Assembly (NCBI GenBank): GCA_947095585.1
Contig: OX352766.1
Span: 23,798,939-23,862,938 of the forward strand
Direction of reading: 5' to 3'
Source of the DNA: Nephrocerus scutellatus
Lineage: Eukaryota > Arthropoda > Insecta > Diptera > Pipunculidae
Length of the DNA stretch: 64,000 bases
Shown here: in pieces, positions 1 through 10,165 of the stretch
Position numbering within the stretch: position 1 is the first letter of the stretch
Layout of the letters: each line of letters starts with the position of its first letter
Notes under the pieces: model-generated
Database searches by the model: none
The model's input: only the letters and a program-made list of their open reading frames with translations
Told to the model about the DNA's origin: nothing
Translations under genes and position numbers: made by a program

Positions 1-113
1 ATAGGAATCGATTCGGATAAACTCCTACCGGACCCAGTTTATCAAGAGTACGAACCAATTAGGATCCATTTGAAGCGAATAGAGGACATCAGTACACAGA
101 GGGAGAAATAGAA

Positions 114-545
114 TTGCACGGATTTGCGGATGCCTCCGAACTAGCCTACGCTGCAGTAATTTATAACAGGGTGAAGACCAAAGATGAATACAAGACCAAC
201 ATAGTTACTGCGAAAACAAAGGTGGCACCAATAAAATCGCTCAGCATTCCACGTCTTGAACTATGTGCCGCTACATTACTGACAAAATTATTAATGTCCG
301 TAATGGAAATATTTAAGAGCAACGTCGTTACAACTTATCGTTTGTGGACAGACTCCACGATTGTACTCAGCTGGTTATCATCATGTCCAAGGAGATGGCA
401 GACGTACGTAGCAAATAGAGTATCATTCATCCTGGAGCATACAAACCGAAGTCAATGGAGCCATGTATCCTCAAACGATAACCCGGCTGACTGCGCGTCA
501 AGAGGTTTATTTCCGGAGGAGTTGCTGAATCACAAGTTATGGTAG
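114..545 (+). pseudogene. BEL-1 pol fragment: RNase H
   Basis: This fragment encodes the RNase H of a BEL/Pao polyprotein, which would remove template RNA during reverse transcription. It shows the family's GFADAS start, the KTKVAPIKSLSIPRLELCAA block, the LWTDSTIVLSWL block with its catalytic Asp, and NPADCASRGLFPEELL at the C-terminus. These are diagnostic of Pao/BEL rather than Gypsy RNase H. The true polyprotein began upstream; the first codon here is only the first usable one after a frameshift near base 100. A premature stop (TAG, 543-545) separates it from the integrase region. Confidence 0.85.
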
Positions 546-560
546 AATGGTCCGTATTGG

Positions 561-860
561 TTGAAGAAAGTCGCAAAGGAGTGGCCAAGTCAAACGAAGC
601 TAAATACTGATCTATCAGAAGCCGCACTACGGGAGCAAAAGATTAATTCAGTGGTGTTGAGCACAACAATTGAAGATGATAGAAACGATTGGGTGTCTAG
701 ACTCATTGACCGCTGTTCGAGATTCTCGAAAGTAATATTTACCATTACTAGAATTCTGATGCTGTTTAGAAGAAAAGCAAAGAGCAGAGCAGCTAAGAAG
801 CTCGAGTTGTTGCGATTTGAGAACGAGGCCAAGACTGATGCGTTAAATTTCGTAATCTGA
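561..860 (+). pseudogene. BEL-1 pol fragment: RNase H-integrase linker
   Basis: This is the spacer between RNase H and integrase of the BEL-1 polyprotein. It is basic and rich in charged residues, and includes a stretch around 700-780 resembling the region where BEL polyproteins discuss RNase H end and integrase start. It has no catalytic motif of its own. It is assigned by position: it lies in line with RNase H upstream and integrase downstream and ends at a stop (858-860). Confidence in a specific function is low. Confidence 0.5.
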
Positions 861-869
861 CGAATACAA

Positions 870-1871
870 TTGAACAGTTTTCCATCAGAAATAAATGCGC
901 TCACCAATAAAAAACCAATTTGTAAAAATTCAAAACTAACCTCTCTCTTTCCATTTCTAGACAAAATTGGTTTATTACGAGTTGGAGGCAGATTGTCTAA
1001 TGCGAAGGTTACATATGACCAGAAGCATACGATTATCTTACCAGCAGGGCATCAAGTGACAACATTAATTATAAGAGGGGAACATCTTAGGCAGTTCCAT
1101 GCAGCCCAAACCTATTTAATGTCAACACTCAAGCAGAAATTTCACATACTTAGATGCAAGGATCAAATTCGAGCAGTCATTGGGAAATGCGTCAAATGTG
1201 TCCGGTTGAAGGCGAAACAACAACATCAACTGATGGGTCAACTACCGCAATGCAGAGTCACAATTCATCGTCCATTCATGTCCACGGGTGTGGATTATGC
1301 AGGGCCTATGCTTATCAAAGCGTCCAAATTGCAAGGTGCCAAATTAATCAAAGCATATCTGGCACTTTTTGTTTGTATTACGAACAAGGCTGTACATTTG
1401 GAATTAGTCGGCGATATGACGACGGAAGCGTTTTTGGCAGCTCTACGACGGTTCCATTCTCGGCGCGGCATTTGCAGTCACATATATAGTGATAACGAGA
1501 CGAATTTTGTAGGTGCCCAAAAGGAGCTACAACGAAATTTAGAAATGCTATCTAAAGATGAGGCAATTATGAGGTACATCACTACAAACAAAATCGAATG
1601 GCATTTTATTCCTCCAGCTGCTCCTAACTTTGGTGGTTTATGGGAGGCAGCCATTAAATCAACGAAATTCTACCTGAAGCGGGTACTTGGAGAATCACGG
1701 CTTACCTATGAAGAAATGGTGACATTGTTAATGGAAATAGAAGCTATACTGAATTCACGACCACTGTGTGAGAGGTCAGCGGATGAAGTGGATCCCCTCA
1801 CACCAGGTCATTTTCCTATTAATCTGATACCGGAACCCAATCTATTACCTTTAAAAGAGAACCGGTTATAA
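870..1871 (+). pseudogene. BEL-1 pol fragment: integrase
   Basis: This fragment covers the zinc-binding and DDE core of a BEL/Pao integrase. Visible landmarks are the DKIGLLRVGGRL block, a His..His stretch followed by CVKCVRLKAKQ (HHCC-type zinc site), the first catalytic Asp in GVDYAGP, the second in YSDNETNFVGA, and the Glu in FGGLWEAAIKS. All three catalytic positions are kept although the polyprotein is broken. It ends at a premature TAA (1869-1871), after which the C-terminal domain continues with further stops. The function would have been insertion of element cDNA into the host genome. Confidence 0.85.
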
Positions 1872-2222
1872 TGTTGGCAGCACATTCAAAGGATGGTGCA
1901 GCATTTTTGGCAGAGATGGCACAAAGAATATTTATTAACATTACAGCAACGCCATAAATAGAAGTATCCCATAATAAATCCAAGCATCGGAAATCTGGTA
2001 GTAGTAATGGATAATGATGTTCCACCAACAAAATGGCTCATGGGACGTATTATATCGGTGATTCCAGGTCTGGGTGGTTTAATTAGAGTTGTCATCATCA
2101 AAACAAAACTGGGTGAAATTAAAAGGCCAGTTTCAAAAATATGTATTCTACCTACTGGCTCTGGTGAGCCAACCGGCGCGGGATGTTCAGGATCAGAAGC
2201 TGAAATGAAAATTAGTAATTAA
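1872..2222 (+). pseudogene. BEL-1 pol C-terminal domain (DUF5641-like)
   Basis: This is the C-terminal part of the BEL/Pao polyprotein. It has the PPTKWLMGRIISVIPG block and the IKRPVSKICILPT end that typify the domain after BEL integrases, likely involved in DNA binding. It is read in the same direction as the integrase but broken by stops near 1869 and 1958. The open part runs from 2007 to a stop at 2222, about 30 bases before the LTR. Confidence 0.75.
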
Positions 2223-2253
2223 TACAATTGAATTCCACTTAATGATTTTGTGG

Positions 2254-2627
2254 TGTTAGCCATGTTACTGTCAATTACAGCTGTTTTCCAATATTTTTCT
2301 AGAATAGATAAAATTGTAAATTAGGTAATATGCATTTATATTTATGAATTTTGTTAAATCAATTACTTACCTAAAAATATTGAATGAAAGCAGCTATTCT
2401 TTGACGTTTAGAATTGTCATTCACACTCATGAATCTCTATGTTTGATTAGTTTAACTAACAATAGGCAGTAGAAGTATTCAGCACTTTTATGTGAAATTA
2501 GATTAGCACTTTTTTATAAGCTGATCAGCTCAAGCTATTAAATTTTTTCTCTCTCTCGTTCACTTACTTATGGACCGCAGAGCAGCTTCATCAATTTTTT
2601 CAATAAAATTATATGTTATATTACACA
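2254..2627 (+). repeat. BEL-1 3' LTR
   Basis: The interval begins TGTTAGCC and ends ATTACACA, so it has TG...CA ends. It follows 31 bases after the last pol codon. In + orientation it holds a TATA-like TTTTTATAAG (about 2511) and an AATAAA at 2602-2607, close to the end, as expected of U3-R-U5. The ends also read TG...CA on the other strand, so assignment to the minus-strand BEL beyond cannot be excluded, but signal order favours +. No second copy is in the window. Confidence 0.6.
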
Positions 2628-2725
2628 TCCGTTCAAGGTGGTTCTGGATTACATCGCTTGCGATTAGGTTTGTCAATGGGTTCATGTTGCTTCTGTATTG
2701 GTAGAGAATGTCCTTTAAGTGGTTG

Positions 2726-3205
2726 TTATACCCTGTTTCCCTTTCTTAGGCCTTGAGACTGGCTTGTAGATTCGGCTGCTGTGTTTGTTTGCACTGCAGT
2801 CAGCTCAGGTTTGCTAGCGGCTTCAGATAGTTTATTTGGTTGAACCTCTGTAGGAAGAGGGCAAACTTTTGCGATTGATCGTCTTATTTCCCTAGTAGCA
2901 GTTTTAATATCAACCACCCGAGCGAGGTTGTCTTTTCCTGGGATATTTCTTAAAACTCGTCCCATCAGCCATTTAAGTGGAGGAAGATTATCTTCCTTAA
3001 TAAGAACAAGTGTTCCTGGTTGAATATCTTCTTTAGGATATTTCCACTTATGCCTCTGTTGAAGTTCATGCAAATATTCGTGCGCCCACCTGCGCCAGAA
3101 TTCTCGATGCATTGATGATTCTCGATGATTCCATCTAGCAATATAAGTTAGTTGAGATGATTTTAATTCAGGATCAATCATGGCAGTCAGTGGTGCCCCA
3201 ATCAA
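2726..3205 (-). pseudogene. BEL-2 pol C-terminal domain (DUF5641-like)
   Basis: The minus-strand frame encodes the C-terminal domain of the BEL polyprotein, with SSMHREFWRRWAHEYLHELQQRHKW, PPLKWLMGRVLRNIPGKD and IRRSIAKVCPLPTE as landmarks. It overlaps the integrase frame by four bases at 3202-3205, a frameshift relative to one continuous polyprotein. After the conserved block the tail is a low-complexity Gln/Ser/Thr stretch before the stop. Confidence 0.75.
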
Positions 3206-3963
3206 AAAATGGCCTGGGGTGATAGCTTCCAGATCATTTGGATCATAGGTGTCAGTGGTCGGGAGTTAAGTACAGCTTCGATTTGAGCAAGAGCTGTGGT
3301 TAATTCTTCTTGGGCTAAGGATGCACTGGAAAATATCCGCTTCATATGGTGTTTAGCGGATTTAACTGCTGCTTCCCATAAACCTCCGAAGTGAGGCGAA
3401 GGCGAGGCGTGGAGGTATTGGTTTCCAATCTGGCCTTCTTCAGTAAAAACGTTTGAATAGAGCTCTTTGAGTTCGTTTCGAGCACCCATGAAGTTTGTCG
3501 CATTGTCTGTAAAGATCTTTGCTGGACATCCTCGCCTTGCCACAAATCGTTTTAATGCTCCTAGGAATGCTTGAGTTGTCAAGTCTGTAACCAGTTCGAA
3601 ATTTACCGCCTTTGTTGCGAAGCATATAAAGACCGCAACATATGCCTTAGTAGCTTGCTTACCCCGGATTCTATAGTGAATTTGTACTGTCCCTAAGAAG
3701 TCAACACCAACATTTATGAATGGTCTTGTAGGTTGAACACGTTCTGATGGTAAATTTCCCATTAATTGTTCAATACTTCTCGGCTTTGCTTTAAAGCATC
3801 TCATGCAGTTGTTAACTATAGTTTGCGCTAAACGTTTTCCTCGTAGAATACAGTAATACTGTCGTGCAATTGCAAGTAAGGCTTGGGGCCCAGGATGCTT
3901 ATGTTCATTGTGTAGCTTTGTCATAAGTAATCTCGTAAACTTATGTGAGTTTGGAAGGATCAT
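3202..3963 (-). pseudogene. BEL-2 pol fragment: integrase
   Basis: This frame encodes most of a BEL integrase. Near the start is the HNEHKHPGPQALLAIARQYY and CMRCFKAKPR zinc-binding stretch. Then come the DDE landmarks: Asp in VGVDFLG, Asp in FTDNATNFMGA, Glu in FGGLWEAAVKS. The final conserved block AQIEAVLNSRPLTP is also present. The three acidic residues are kept. The frame ends at 3202, shifted relative to the C-terminal domain that overlaps it. Confidence 0.85.
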
Positions 3964-3990
3964 TTGATGTTTTGCATCGTATGGGAGAGA

Positions 3991-4194
3991 TTAGAAGAGA
4001 TTAGAAGCTTCTAATCGTCCTCCTACTCTAAACACATTTCTATCGTCAAGAAATGGAGTGAGTGAATTTAAATGGCTGTTTTGAAGAACACAACCAGATT
4101 TAGTCAGTGATTCTAAATCTTCTGGAAAGGATATTTCCTGTACGTGTCTTACTATAGTTGTTGTTGCTGCTTTAAGTTCCTGTATCGATATCAC
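3991..4194 (-). pseudogene. BEL-2 pol fragment: start of integrase region
   Basis: A short frame encodes the stretch just before the integrase zinc site, with SHLNSLTPFLDDRNVFRVGG followed by RLEAS, the same block seen in BEL-1 near 950-1010. A break at about 3964-3990 separates it from the main integrase frame. Bases 4195-4465 continue the linker in decayed form. Confidence 0.65.
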
Positions 4195-4465
4195 CTTATC
4201 TAGCAGTCGATAATTTTTTGCTCGCTTAAGGTTACTGATGAAACGTATAACATATTCTGTTACCCGTTGTAGCTGCTTAAAGGAGTTTTTGTGATTAATG
4301 CGTTCAAGAAAATGATCCGGTGATACTGCTAGTAAATAGAATGGTCTTTATAATTTTTGTTTTTGGAACTTCCCCTTCTTGTTGCCTTAATGGTTGTTTT
4401 GGCCATTCTGCTAGGAGTTTCTTTAGAAATGCTGGGCCATGGAACCAAACTTTGGAGTTCAACAA

Positions 4466-5749
4466 CTATTCTGGAAAAACTCCTCGGGATAGTAAGTCGG
4501 CTGGATTCAGTTCTGAGCTAATAAACTTCCATTGCGATTTTGATGTTTCGTCCTGGATTACGGTAATACGATTGGCGACAAAGGTTTTAAGTGGTGACTT
4601 TGTATTTATCCAGGCTAATACAATTTGTGAGTCTGTCCAATATGTTGTTTGCCCGACTTCGATTGACAGGCTTTCCTTAACTAATTTCACTAACTGTACC
4701 AATAGTTTTGCAGCACAAAGTTCTAGGCGGGGAATAGTTTGCTGTTTAATTGGTGCGACTCGAGTTTTGGAGCACGCCAAATGAACGTTGACTTCTCCCT
4801 TTTGATTAGTTGACTTTAAGTACACTACGGCTCCATACGCTCGTTGCGAGGCATCTGAGAATGCATGAAGCTCTATATTGATTGCATTTCTCACTATCAT
4901 ATGTCTAGGAATTTTGAGGTTGTTTAACTTAAGAAGGTCTTTCCGGAAGGCTGTCCATTTTGTGTTCCTATCCATAGGTAGTGCTGCATCCCAATCCAGT
5001 TTTAAAGCCCATAGTTCTTGGATGAAAATTTTAGCCAAAACTATTACGGGACTCACAATTCCAAGCGGATCAAAAATATGTGCAGTATCCGATAATATGT
5101 CTCGTTTAGTTACCCGTTTTGTTTCATTACAATTCGTTTTTAAAAGAAATGTGTCCGATGCAGGTATCCAAGTTAACCCCAATGTTTTGATGGATCCTTC
5201 CTTTTGGTCGTGTAGAATAGTTTCCGTTTCACAATCTTGTTTTGGTATCCCCTCAAGAAGAGCTGGTGTATTGGCGCACCATTTTCGTAGTTCAAATTTC
5301 CCTTCACCTAGAAGATTTTTCAGCTCTGACTGCATTTGTAGAGCGGTTTTAAGGTCGTTGCTACCTGTCAATATATAATCCATGTATATATCCTGAAGGA
5401 TGATAGTAGCTCCTAGTGAATGCTGGTTTTCTGCTCCTTTCGCTAGATCGTGAAGACATCTGATGGCGAGGTACGGTGCAGATTTGGTACCATAAGTCAC
5501 GGTGTTTAGTTGATACGTCTTTAGAGGTTGAGTGATAGATTCCCGCCAAACGATTCGCTGGAATCGTTTACTATAGTCGTTCACAAGTATCTGACGATAC
5601 ATCTTGGAAATATCAGCCGTGAATACATACTTGTGAGCACGGAAGCGCAGTAGAATTGAAAACAGATCATTCTGTAGAGCTGATCCGGTGTGTAGAATGT
5701 TGTTGAGGGATATATTCGAGGATGTCTTTGATGATCCATCGAATACCAC
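4466..5749 (-). pseudogene. BEL-2 pol fragment: reverse transcriptase and RNase H
   Basis: The 427-codon open frame covers RT from the VFDGSSKTSSNISLN block onward. It contains FTADISKMYRQI (first catalytic Asp), GTKSAPYLAIRCL, and the active-site loop, which reads YMDY instead of the usual YxDD. It then has the connection domain and RNase H (HAFSDAS, KTRVAPIKQQTIPRLELCAA, TYWTDSQIVLAW, NPADLLSRGVFPE). The stop at 4466-4468 falls inside the conserved RNase H-integrase junction, where the sibling BEL-1 reads Glu. The long open frame suggests modest age; the YMDY change would abolish polymerase activity. Confidence 0.85.
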
Positions 5750-6580
5750 TCTTAATTTTGTTGAAGTGCTTTCGGGGCGCAGGACACAATGATGTGGAAG
5801 AAAATATTGTGGTTTTTTTATAGGAGATTGACCTGTATGATATTTCTTCCATGTGTCTTAAGGCAATGTAATCCCGCATGAATTCAATGTAATGTTCTTG
5901 AATTTCTGGGTTCCTTTGAAGTCTCTTCTCCAGGTTGAGGAATCTTCGAACAGCTATTTCCCTTGATTCTCCCAGACTGCTTGGATCATTTGAAAATGGT
6001 GGAGCTACGACGTAACGTCCAGATTTCGTTCTTGTTGTAGTTTTAGAAAAAGTGTCCTCACAATGCTGTTCTTCTTTAGTTAAATGCCTTTCAGTTTTTT
6101 GTGATGGGGAAGCTAGATTTTCTTCTAAGTTCCAAAATTGTTCAACCAGATTGTCTAAGTTATGAGAGGAAGTCTATACTCCTATGCCACAAAATAGCGT
6201 TAAAGAAATTCCAGTGATAGTTTTTCCCATCACGACCCATCCTAATAAAGTGTTTTGTAACGTAGGGCCAGTTTGATTTAATTTTATTCGGCATACAGAA
6301 TGTATTTCGGGATACAGTTCTGCTCCGATAAGAAGATCAATATCTTGAGGTAGATTAAAGCCTTTGTCTGCTAATTGGATGTTTTAGGGTATGTTCCACT
6401 GGCTGGTATCAATGAACTGGTTTGGTTGCTGGGTTGTTATTTTATCCAGCACAAAAGCTTGGATTTGTGTACTGTACCCAGTGACTTAAGATTGAAGATT
6501 AATATTGACCTTTTTGCTTATTTTAAGTGGTCTATTTCCCATTCCGGAGACTTCAAAGATTTCATGTTTCGTAATGAGGT
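5750..6580 (-). pseudogene. BEL-2 pol: decayed protease end and RT start
   Basis: Between the protease start (6581) and the long RT frame (5749) no frame stays open. By position this is the rest of the DUF1758-type protease and the N-terminal third of RT. On the minus strand, fragments with many charged residues are visible but shift frame repeatedly. I see no other gene here; the plus-strand ORF at 6375-6620 is antisense to it. Confidence 0.55.
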
Positions 6581-6955
6581 TCATTTTCTGGCTAGCTTCT
6601 CGGTTATGAAGCTAATTTGAGAGCCAGAATCGAGCAATGCTCTTGCCCAAATGGCGTTATTTATCCGATTCAGTATGGTCACAACGGCTGTTCCTAACAG
6701 CACATATTTAGACGCCTTGGTACTTCTGGTGATTGCTGAGAGGCTAGTTCTATTGTCAATTATCGGAGCTTGTTGATTCTGATTCCCTGCTATTACATGA
6801 AGCAGGGTGTGGTGATATTTGTTGCATTTGGTGCAGTGCGTTGCTCTACATGTTGGAGCTTGGTGTCCGAAACGTAAGCAATTTGTGCACCGATTAAGCG
6901 ATTTTATCCTCTGTAGTCTTTCTTGTGGTGCGAATAGCAAAAACTTTGTGCACAA
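6581..6955 (-). pseudogene. BEL-2 gag end and protease start: zinc knuckles and aspartic protease
   Basis: This frame begins with two Cys/His knuckles (CTNCLRFGHQAPTC and CTKCNKYHHTLLH), the nucleic-acid-binding end of BEL gag. It continues into an aspartic protease of the DUF1758 type with the active-site stretch ALLDSGSQISFI. It is a 124-residue fragment; the remainder of the protease is in broken frames at lower coordinates. It lies downstream of gag on the same strand, 37 bases away and frame-shifted. Confidence 0.8.
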
Positions 6956-6992
6956 GAAAATGGCATGTTTTTGTTGTCCACAAATTACGCAT

Positions 6993-8237
6993 CTACTGGT
7001 TTCTTTTGTGGATGCAAGACCTTCTGTTGAAGTCTTCTGTTCTGCCTGTTTTAGCTCCCAGTGCTTCTAATGACTGGAATCGTACCTCTAGGAATGATAG
7101 GAAGTCCGTCAAGAATGGCAGTGCCTTTGGTTGTTTAAGAGACTGTTTCCAAAGTGTCAGTGTACTTCTGTCAAGTTTTTTGAGCAGAATGCTTAGTAGA
7201 AGAGGATCCCAATTGCTGGTGTCCACTTGAAGTCCTTTTAAGCTGAGCAGGCATTCTTGTGTGGTGTCGTGCATTACCTTAATTGCGTTTGAACCTTCAT
7301 TCTGGATCGCAGGTTGGCTCAGCAGTTTATTAACCTGCGCTGTTACTAATAGACGCGGGTTATCGAATCGATCGGTTATTACTTGCCATGCTGCACTGTA
7401 ATTGACACCAGACGTAGTAAAGTGTCTGATGAGTTTTTCTGCCTCGCCTGTTAATGTCGTTTTTAAGTAAAACAGCTTTTGGCAGTTGGATAGTTCCGTA
7501 AACAGATCACTATACTGTGTCCATTGGATATAGTTTCCATCAAATTTGGGCAAAGTGATATTCGGTAGATTTAAAGTTGCCCTAGGTAGGTTGACAGAAG
7601 TTGGTGTTGTAATTGGACAGAATAATGGTGGACCATGAACTGTTGATTCTTGTAGTTTGGTCGTAAGCTCAATTATACAATTCTGGACTTCGTCTTCTAG
7701 CTGAAAATATTCCGCAGTGTTGTATCCATGCTCGGCTGGGTCTTCGGATAGTTCGTTAACTAATCGATGAGTTTCTTCCAATTCCGTCCAATACTTGTGA
7801 AGTGCATTTAACTTTACGTTGCCGAAGATCGAGCTCCAGGTATCTGCTGCCATATTTTTAAGACTTAACAACAATCGCTGTATTGACTGTGCGATTGAAT
7901 TCTGTCTTCTGATGATTCTGACAAATTCCGTCATATTGTTGGATGGGGTTACTGGGTACTCTTTGGTCTGGTGGTCTTCCGTTGTTCTCTTCGCTGCAAA
8001 TCCCTCTAATGAAAGCGTAGGAATCTTTGGCTTTGTTCCCGTGTCTGGATACTTTGTTCCACCAATTGCTCCCATCGGTTCTTCATGGCGTTCTTCAACA
8101 TCAGTAGGCCGAATTGAATCCAGAGTGAGCCTTATTTCGCCGCAAGCCCTCTTTACTGTTTCATACGTTTTTGCCTGAACATATGGAGTGTCTGCCTTCA
8201 CGAAATCCTTAATTCTTTCGTGATTATCATGGAACAT
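6993..8237 (-). CDS. BEL-2 gag (DUF1759-type), open frame
   Basis: A 414-codon frame on the minus strand starts with ATG at 8237. It encodes a BEL/Pao gag with the DUF1759 signature LPNITLPKFDGNYIQWTQYS followed by DLFTEL, then the YLKTTLTGEAEKLIRHF and AWQVITDRFDNPRLL blocks. Gag would form the particle that packages element RNA. The N-terminal 200 residues are rich in Thr, Glu and Lys and predicted helical. The zinc knuckles are in the next, frame-shifted ORF. It is the best-preserved gene of this element. Confidence 0.8.
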   Translation of the reverse strand: MFHDNHERIKDFVKADTPYVQAKTYETVKRACGEIRLTLDSIRPTDVEERHEEPMGAIGGTKYPDTGTKPKIPTLSLEGFAAKRTTEDHQTKEYPVTPSNNMTEFVRIIRRQNSIAQSIQRLLLSLKNMAADTWSSIFGNVKLNALHKYWTELEETHRLVNELSEDPAEHGYNTAEYFQLEDEVQNCIIELTTKLQESTVHGPPLFCPITTPTSVNLPRATLNLPNITLPKFDGNYIQWTQYSDLFTELSNCQKLFYLKTTLTGEAEKLIRHFTTSGVNYSAAWQVITDRFDNPRLLVTAQVNKLLSQPAIQNEGSNAIKVMHDTTQECLLSLKGLQVDTSNWDPLLLSILLKKLDRSTLTLWKQSLKQPKALPFLTDFLSFLEVRFQSLEALGAKTGRTEDFNRRSCIHKRNQ

Positions 8238-8483
8238 GGAACCATAGTGCTTCCAGAACCTGGTGTTTCTTCTTCTTATAGGCGGCAGTTTTGCGGTCGG
8301 GTCCGTCCTTGCCTATATTAATTTTAAATCTCTGAATCTCTTCCTCTGTAATGGCCTTCTGTCGGGCCACGATTTTGAAGATCGCTTTGTTGGGAGTGAG
8401 AAGTAAGTCACTCTAACTATTGTGGTGATGAGAGGGTGAATTACTTCTTACCGCTGGTGGGGGAAGCTAGTCTACGCTGAATA

Positions 8484-8505
8484 TCTCTATCACGTCGGGG
8501 TCACC
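8484..8505 (-). promoter_or_regulatory. BEL-2 tRNA primer-binding site
   Basis: Read on the minus strand, the sequence directly after the LTR is TGGTGACCCCGACGTGATAG, a BEL-type primer-binding site complementary to the 3' end of a host tRNA (ending in CCA). It sits two bases from the LTR end at 8508. Its position fixes the orientation of the element and identifies 8508-8980 as the 5' LTR. Confidence 0.75.
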
Positions 8506-8507
8506 AA

Positions 8508-8980
8508 TGTTTTGACTTGGAACCTCTTTTGATTCCAATGTTACTTTTCTAAATGCTCCTTACCTCGGGTGGGGGGTAGCAAATAAAAATACTTATCTGA
8601 CTTCTGAATGCAAAGTGAATTTATTTATTAACGCTTATGTCTATTTATATTCTAATTTACAAGATAAAATTATGTGTCAGCAATTTATTCTGTGGGAATA
8701 AAGTTGAAATGAGAGAGGCGAGTATTGTGCAGATAACAATTTCATGGGAATGGGAATGTACATGATAATGCTGACAATATCGTTTATGTCTGCCGTTGGA
8801 TTTAGGAATATCAGGAAAGCACCTGTAGACGGTGCACAGATAATAATTTGGTGGGAAAGGCAATGATACATGATAATGCTGACAATATCGTTTATGTCTG
8901 CCGTTGGATTTAGGAATGTGAGGAGAGCACCTGTAGAAGGTGCACAGATAATAATTTGATGGGAACAATGCCATAATACA
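8508..8980 (-). repeat. BEL-2 5' LTR
   Basis: Boundaries are TGTTTTGACTTGG on the + strand at 8508 (adjacent to the primer-binding site) and ...ATAATACA at 8980, so on the minus strand it starts TGTATTATGG and ends AAAACA. The distal part holds an internal tandem duplication (8741-8968). The outer limit at 8980 is inferred from the CA end and the third, truncated repeat unit; no second LTR is available to confirm it. Confidence 0.6.
8741..8968. repeat. Tandem duplication inside the BEL-2 LTR (about 115-bp unit)
   Basis: Two nearly identical units, each beginning CAGATAA(C/T)AATTT and containing TGCTGACAATATCGTTTATG and GCCGTTGGATTTAGGAAT, are followed by the start of a third (from about 8943). 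Short minus-strand ORFs here repeat the same peptides and are products of the duplication, not genes. Confidence 0.85.
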
Positions 8981-8986
8981 TTATAA

Positions 8987-9978
8987 TTGCTTATTATATT
9001 TATGCAGAGTATTCTGGCTGCGGTAATTTTAACTAAGTCTAAACAGTACGTTTCCACCACAAGTTGTCTGCTCAAACGGAAACTCAAGAGTTTATTCTAC
9101 TCTCTACTCCATTCTGGTGGTGTCCAAATTTTTGTTAAAATCACGCATGGTCTAAACACAACCAACTACGTAGGAAAACTCGAAAGTCCCATAACGCGTG
9201 CAACGGCCACCAAAGAGTGCGTAGTTAAAATATTTTTCAACCCACTAAATGATAGTACTCAATGTCACTACCGAATTCAAGTCCCCTCACAAGATTCTTT
9301 CATTAAAATGACTAGACCTAACACTTGGCTATATTCGGTTACCAAACCATCCATAATACGTATACTCTGTTTAATGAGTTTATTAACACCTAAATTAATC
9401 GGTCAGGGCATCCTCACAATAAACCATCCTTGCCAAGTAGAAATTCAAGATCATACAATTTATTATCAGGGAGACGCAATGCCCATGTCAACGATATAAA
9501 ACCACCGTATTTCCACATTGTTAATGACGAACTATCCCAACTTAACCTTACGAAACTTATTTCCAATATTTCGCATTCCACCCCAACACAACTAATTACA
9601 AACCCTGATACGAACGTTGTCATACATAAAAGCACTCAATCACTGGAAGAAATCAATAATAAGCTAGAGCAACTGAACAAGGATCAAAAGTCTATTAATC
9701 ACCACACCTTGTCCTTGGCCTCTTTCTCTATATCCAGTCTGCTAATAATAGGGCTAATCGCATATATTGTGGTTAAAACTTTCCCCATACTTCTAAAAAA
9801 CCTGCAGGGTAAGATAACGCTTGCAGAAGATATAGAAATGGAGACTATAGAAATCTCTCCCAATATTTCGGAACTTCGTGAAATCTCACCTTCACGTCTT
9901 GGTCAAGTGGATAGCAAACCTAAAAGCCAACTAACTCAATCACCGACACTGTTTAGTAGGGTAAATATTATAAAATAA
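8987..9978 (+). pseudogene. Errantivirus-type env, C-terminal part, frameshifted
   Basis: Two overlapping + frames (8987-9499 and 9430-9978) encode the C-terminal part of an insect-retrovirus-like envelope glycoprotein. The first has several Cys residues and the NTWLYSVTKP and GILTINHPC blocks typical of errantivirus Env. The second carries a Lys/Asn-rich helical stretch and one strong membrane segment, near SLASFSISSLLIIGLIAYIV, followed by a cytoplasmic tail of about 65 residues. A single frameshift near 9450-9490 separates them. The N-terminal half, including the start, is missing at the BEL-2 LTR edge, and no LTR is seen downstream. It is an orphan, inactive fragment. Confidence 0.6.
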
Positions 9979-10165
9979 TGTAAGTTATAATATAGCAAGA
10001 TATGCCACAATGTTGTTTAGTAAAAAATAATCTCAAATAAATCAAGTAAAAACAACAACATTTTTCCTAATAATAAAAATAAATGTTAACAGGTACATGT
10101 TATTAAATATTCTTATAAACAAAACCAAAAAACAATACATATTACATACGTCGTTACTATTTCAG

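Larger units (their letters stand above)
1..2627 (+). mobile_element. BEL-1: 3' part of a BEL/Pao LTR retrotransposon
   Basis: The window opens inside the pol gene of a BEL/Pao element. In order it shows the end of the pol linker, RNase H, the integrase zinc-binding region, the integrase core, the BEL-type C-terminal domain (DUF5641-like) and a 3' LTR. The pieces lie in shifting frames with several in-frame stops (543, 858, 1869), so the copy is dead. Bases 1-113 are open pol sequence shifted in frame relative to the RNase H that follows. The 5' half and 5' LTR lie outside the window. It belongs to a different subfamily from the minus-strand BEL at 2628-8980, since the RNase H sequences differ clearly. 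Confidence 0.85.
2628..8980 (-). mobile_element. BEL-2: minus-strand BEL/Pao retrotransposon, 3' LTR missing
   Basis: On the minus strand this reads 5' LTR (8980-8508), primer-binding site (8505-8484), gag (8237-6993), zinc knuckles and protease (6955-6581), a degraded protease/RT start (about 6580-5750), RT and RNase H (5749-4466), integrase (4194-3202) and the C-terminal domain (3205-2726). No matching LTR was found on the other side. The element abuts the BEL-1 LTR at 2627, so its 3' end was lost or never inserted. Frameshifts, stops and an altered RT active site show it is inactive. Confidence 0.85.

Noticed and set aside
4320..5378. Plus-strand ORFs of 154 and 166 codons
   Set aside because: Exactly antisense to the BEL-2 RT/RNase H frame.
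8657..9087. Two minus-strand ORFs with repeated peptides
   Set aside because: They are read through the tandem duplication in the BEL-2 LTR; the peptide repeats come from the DNA repeat and not from a protein family.
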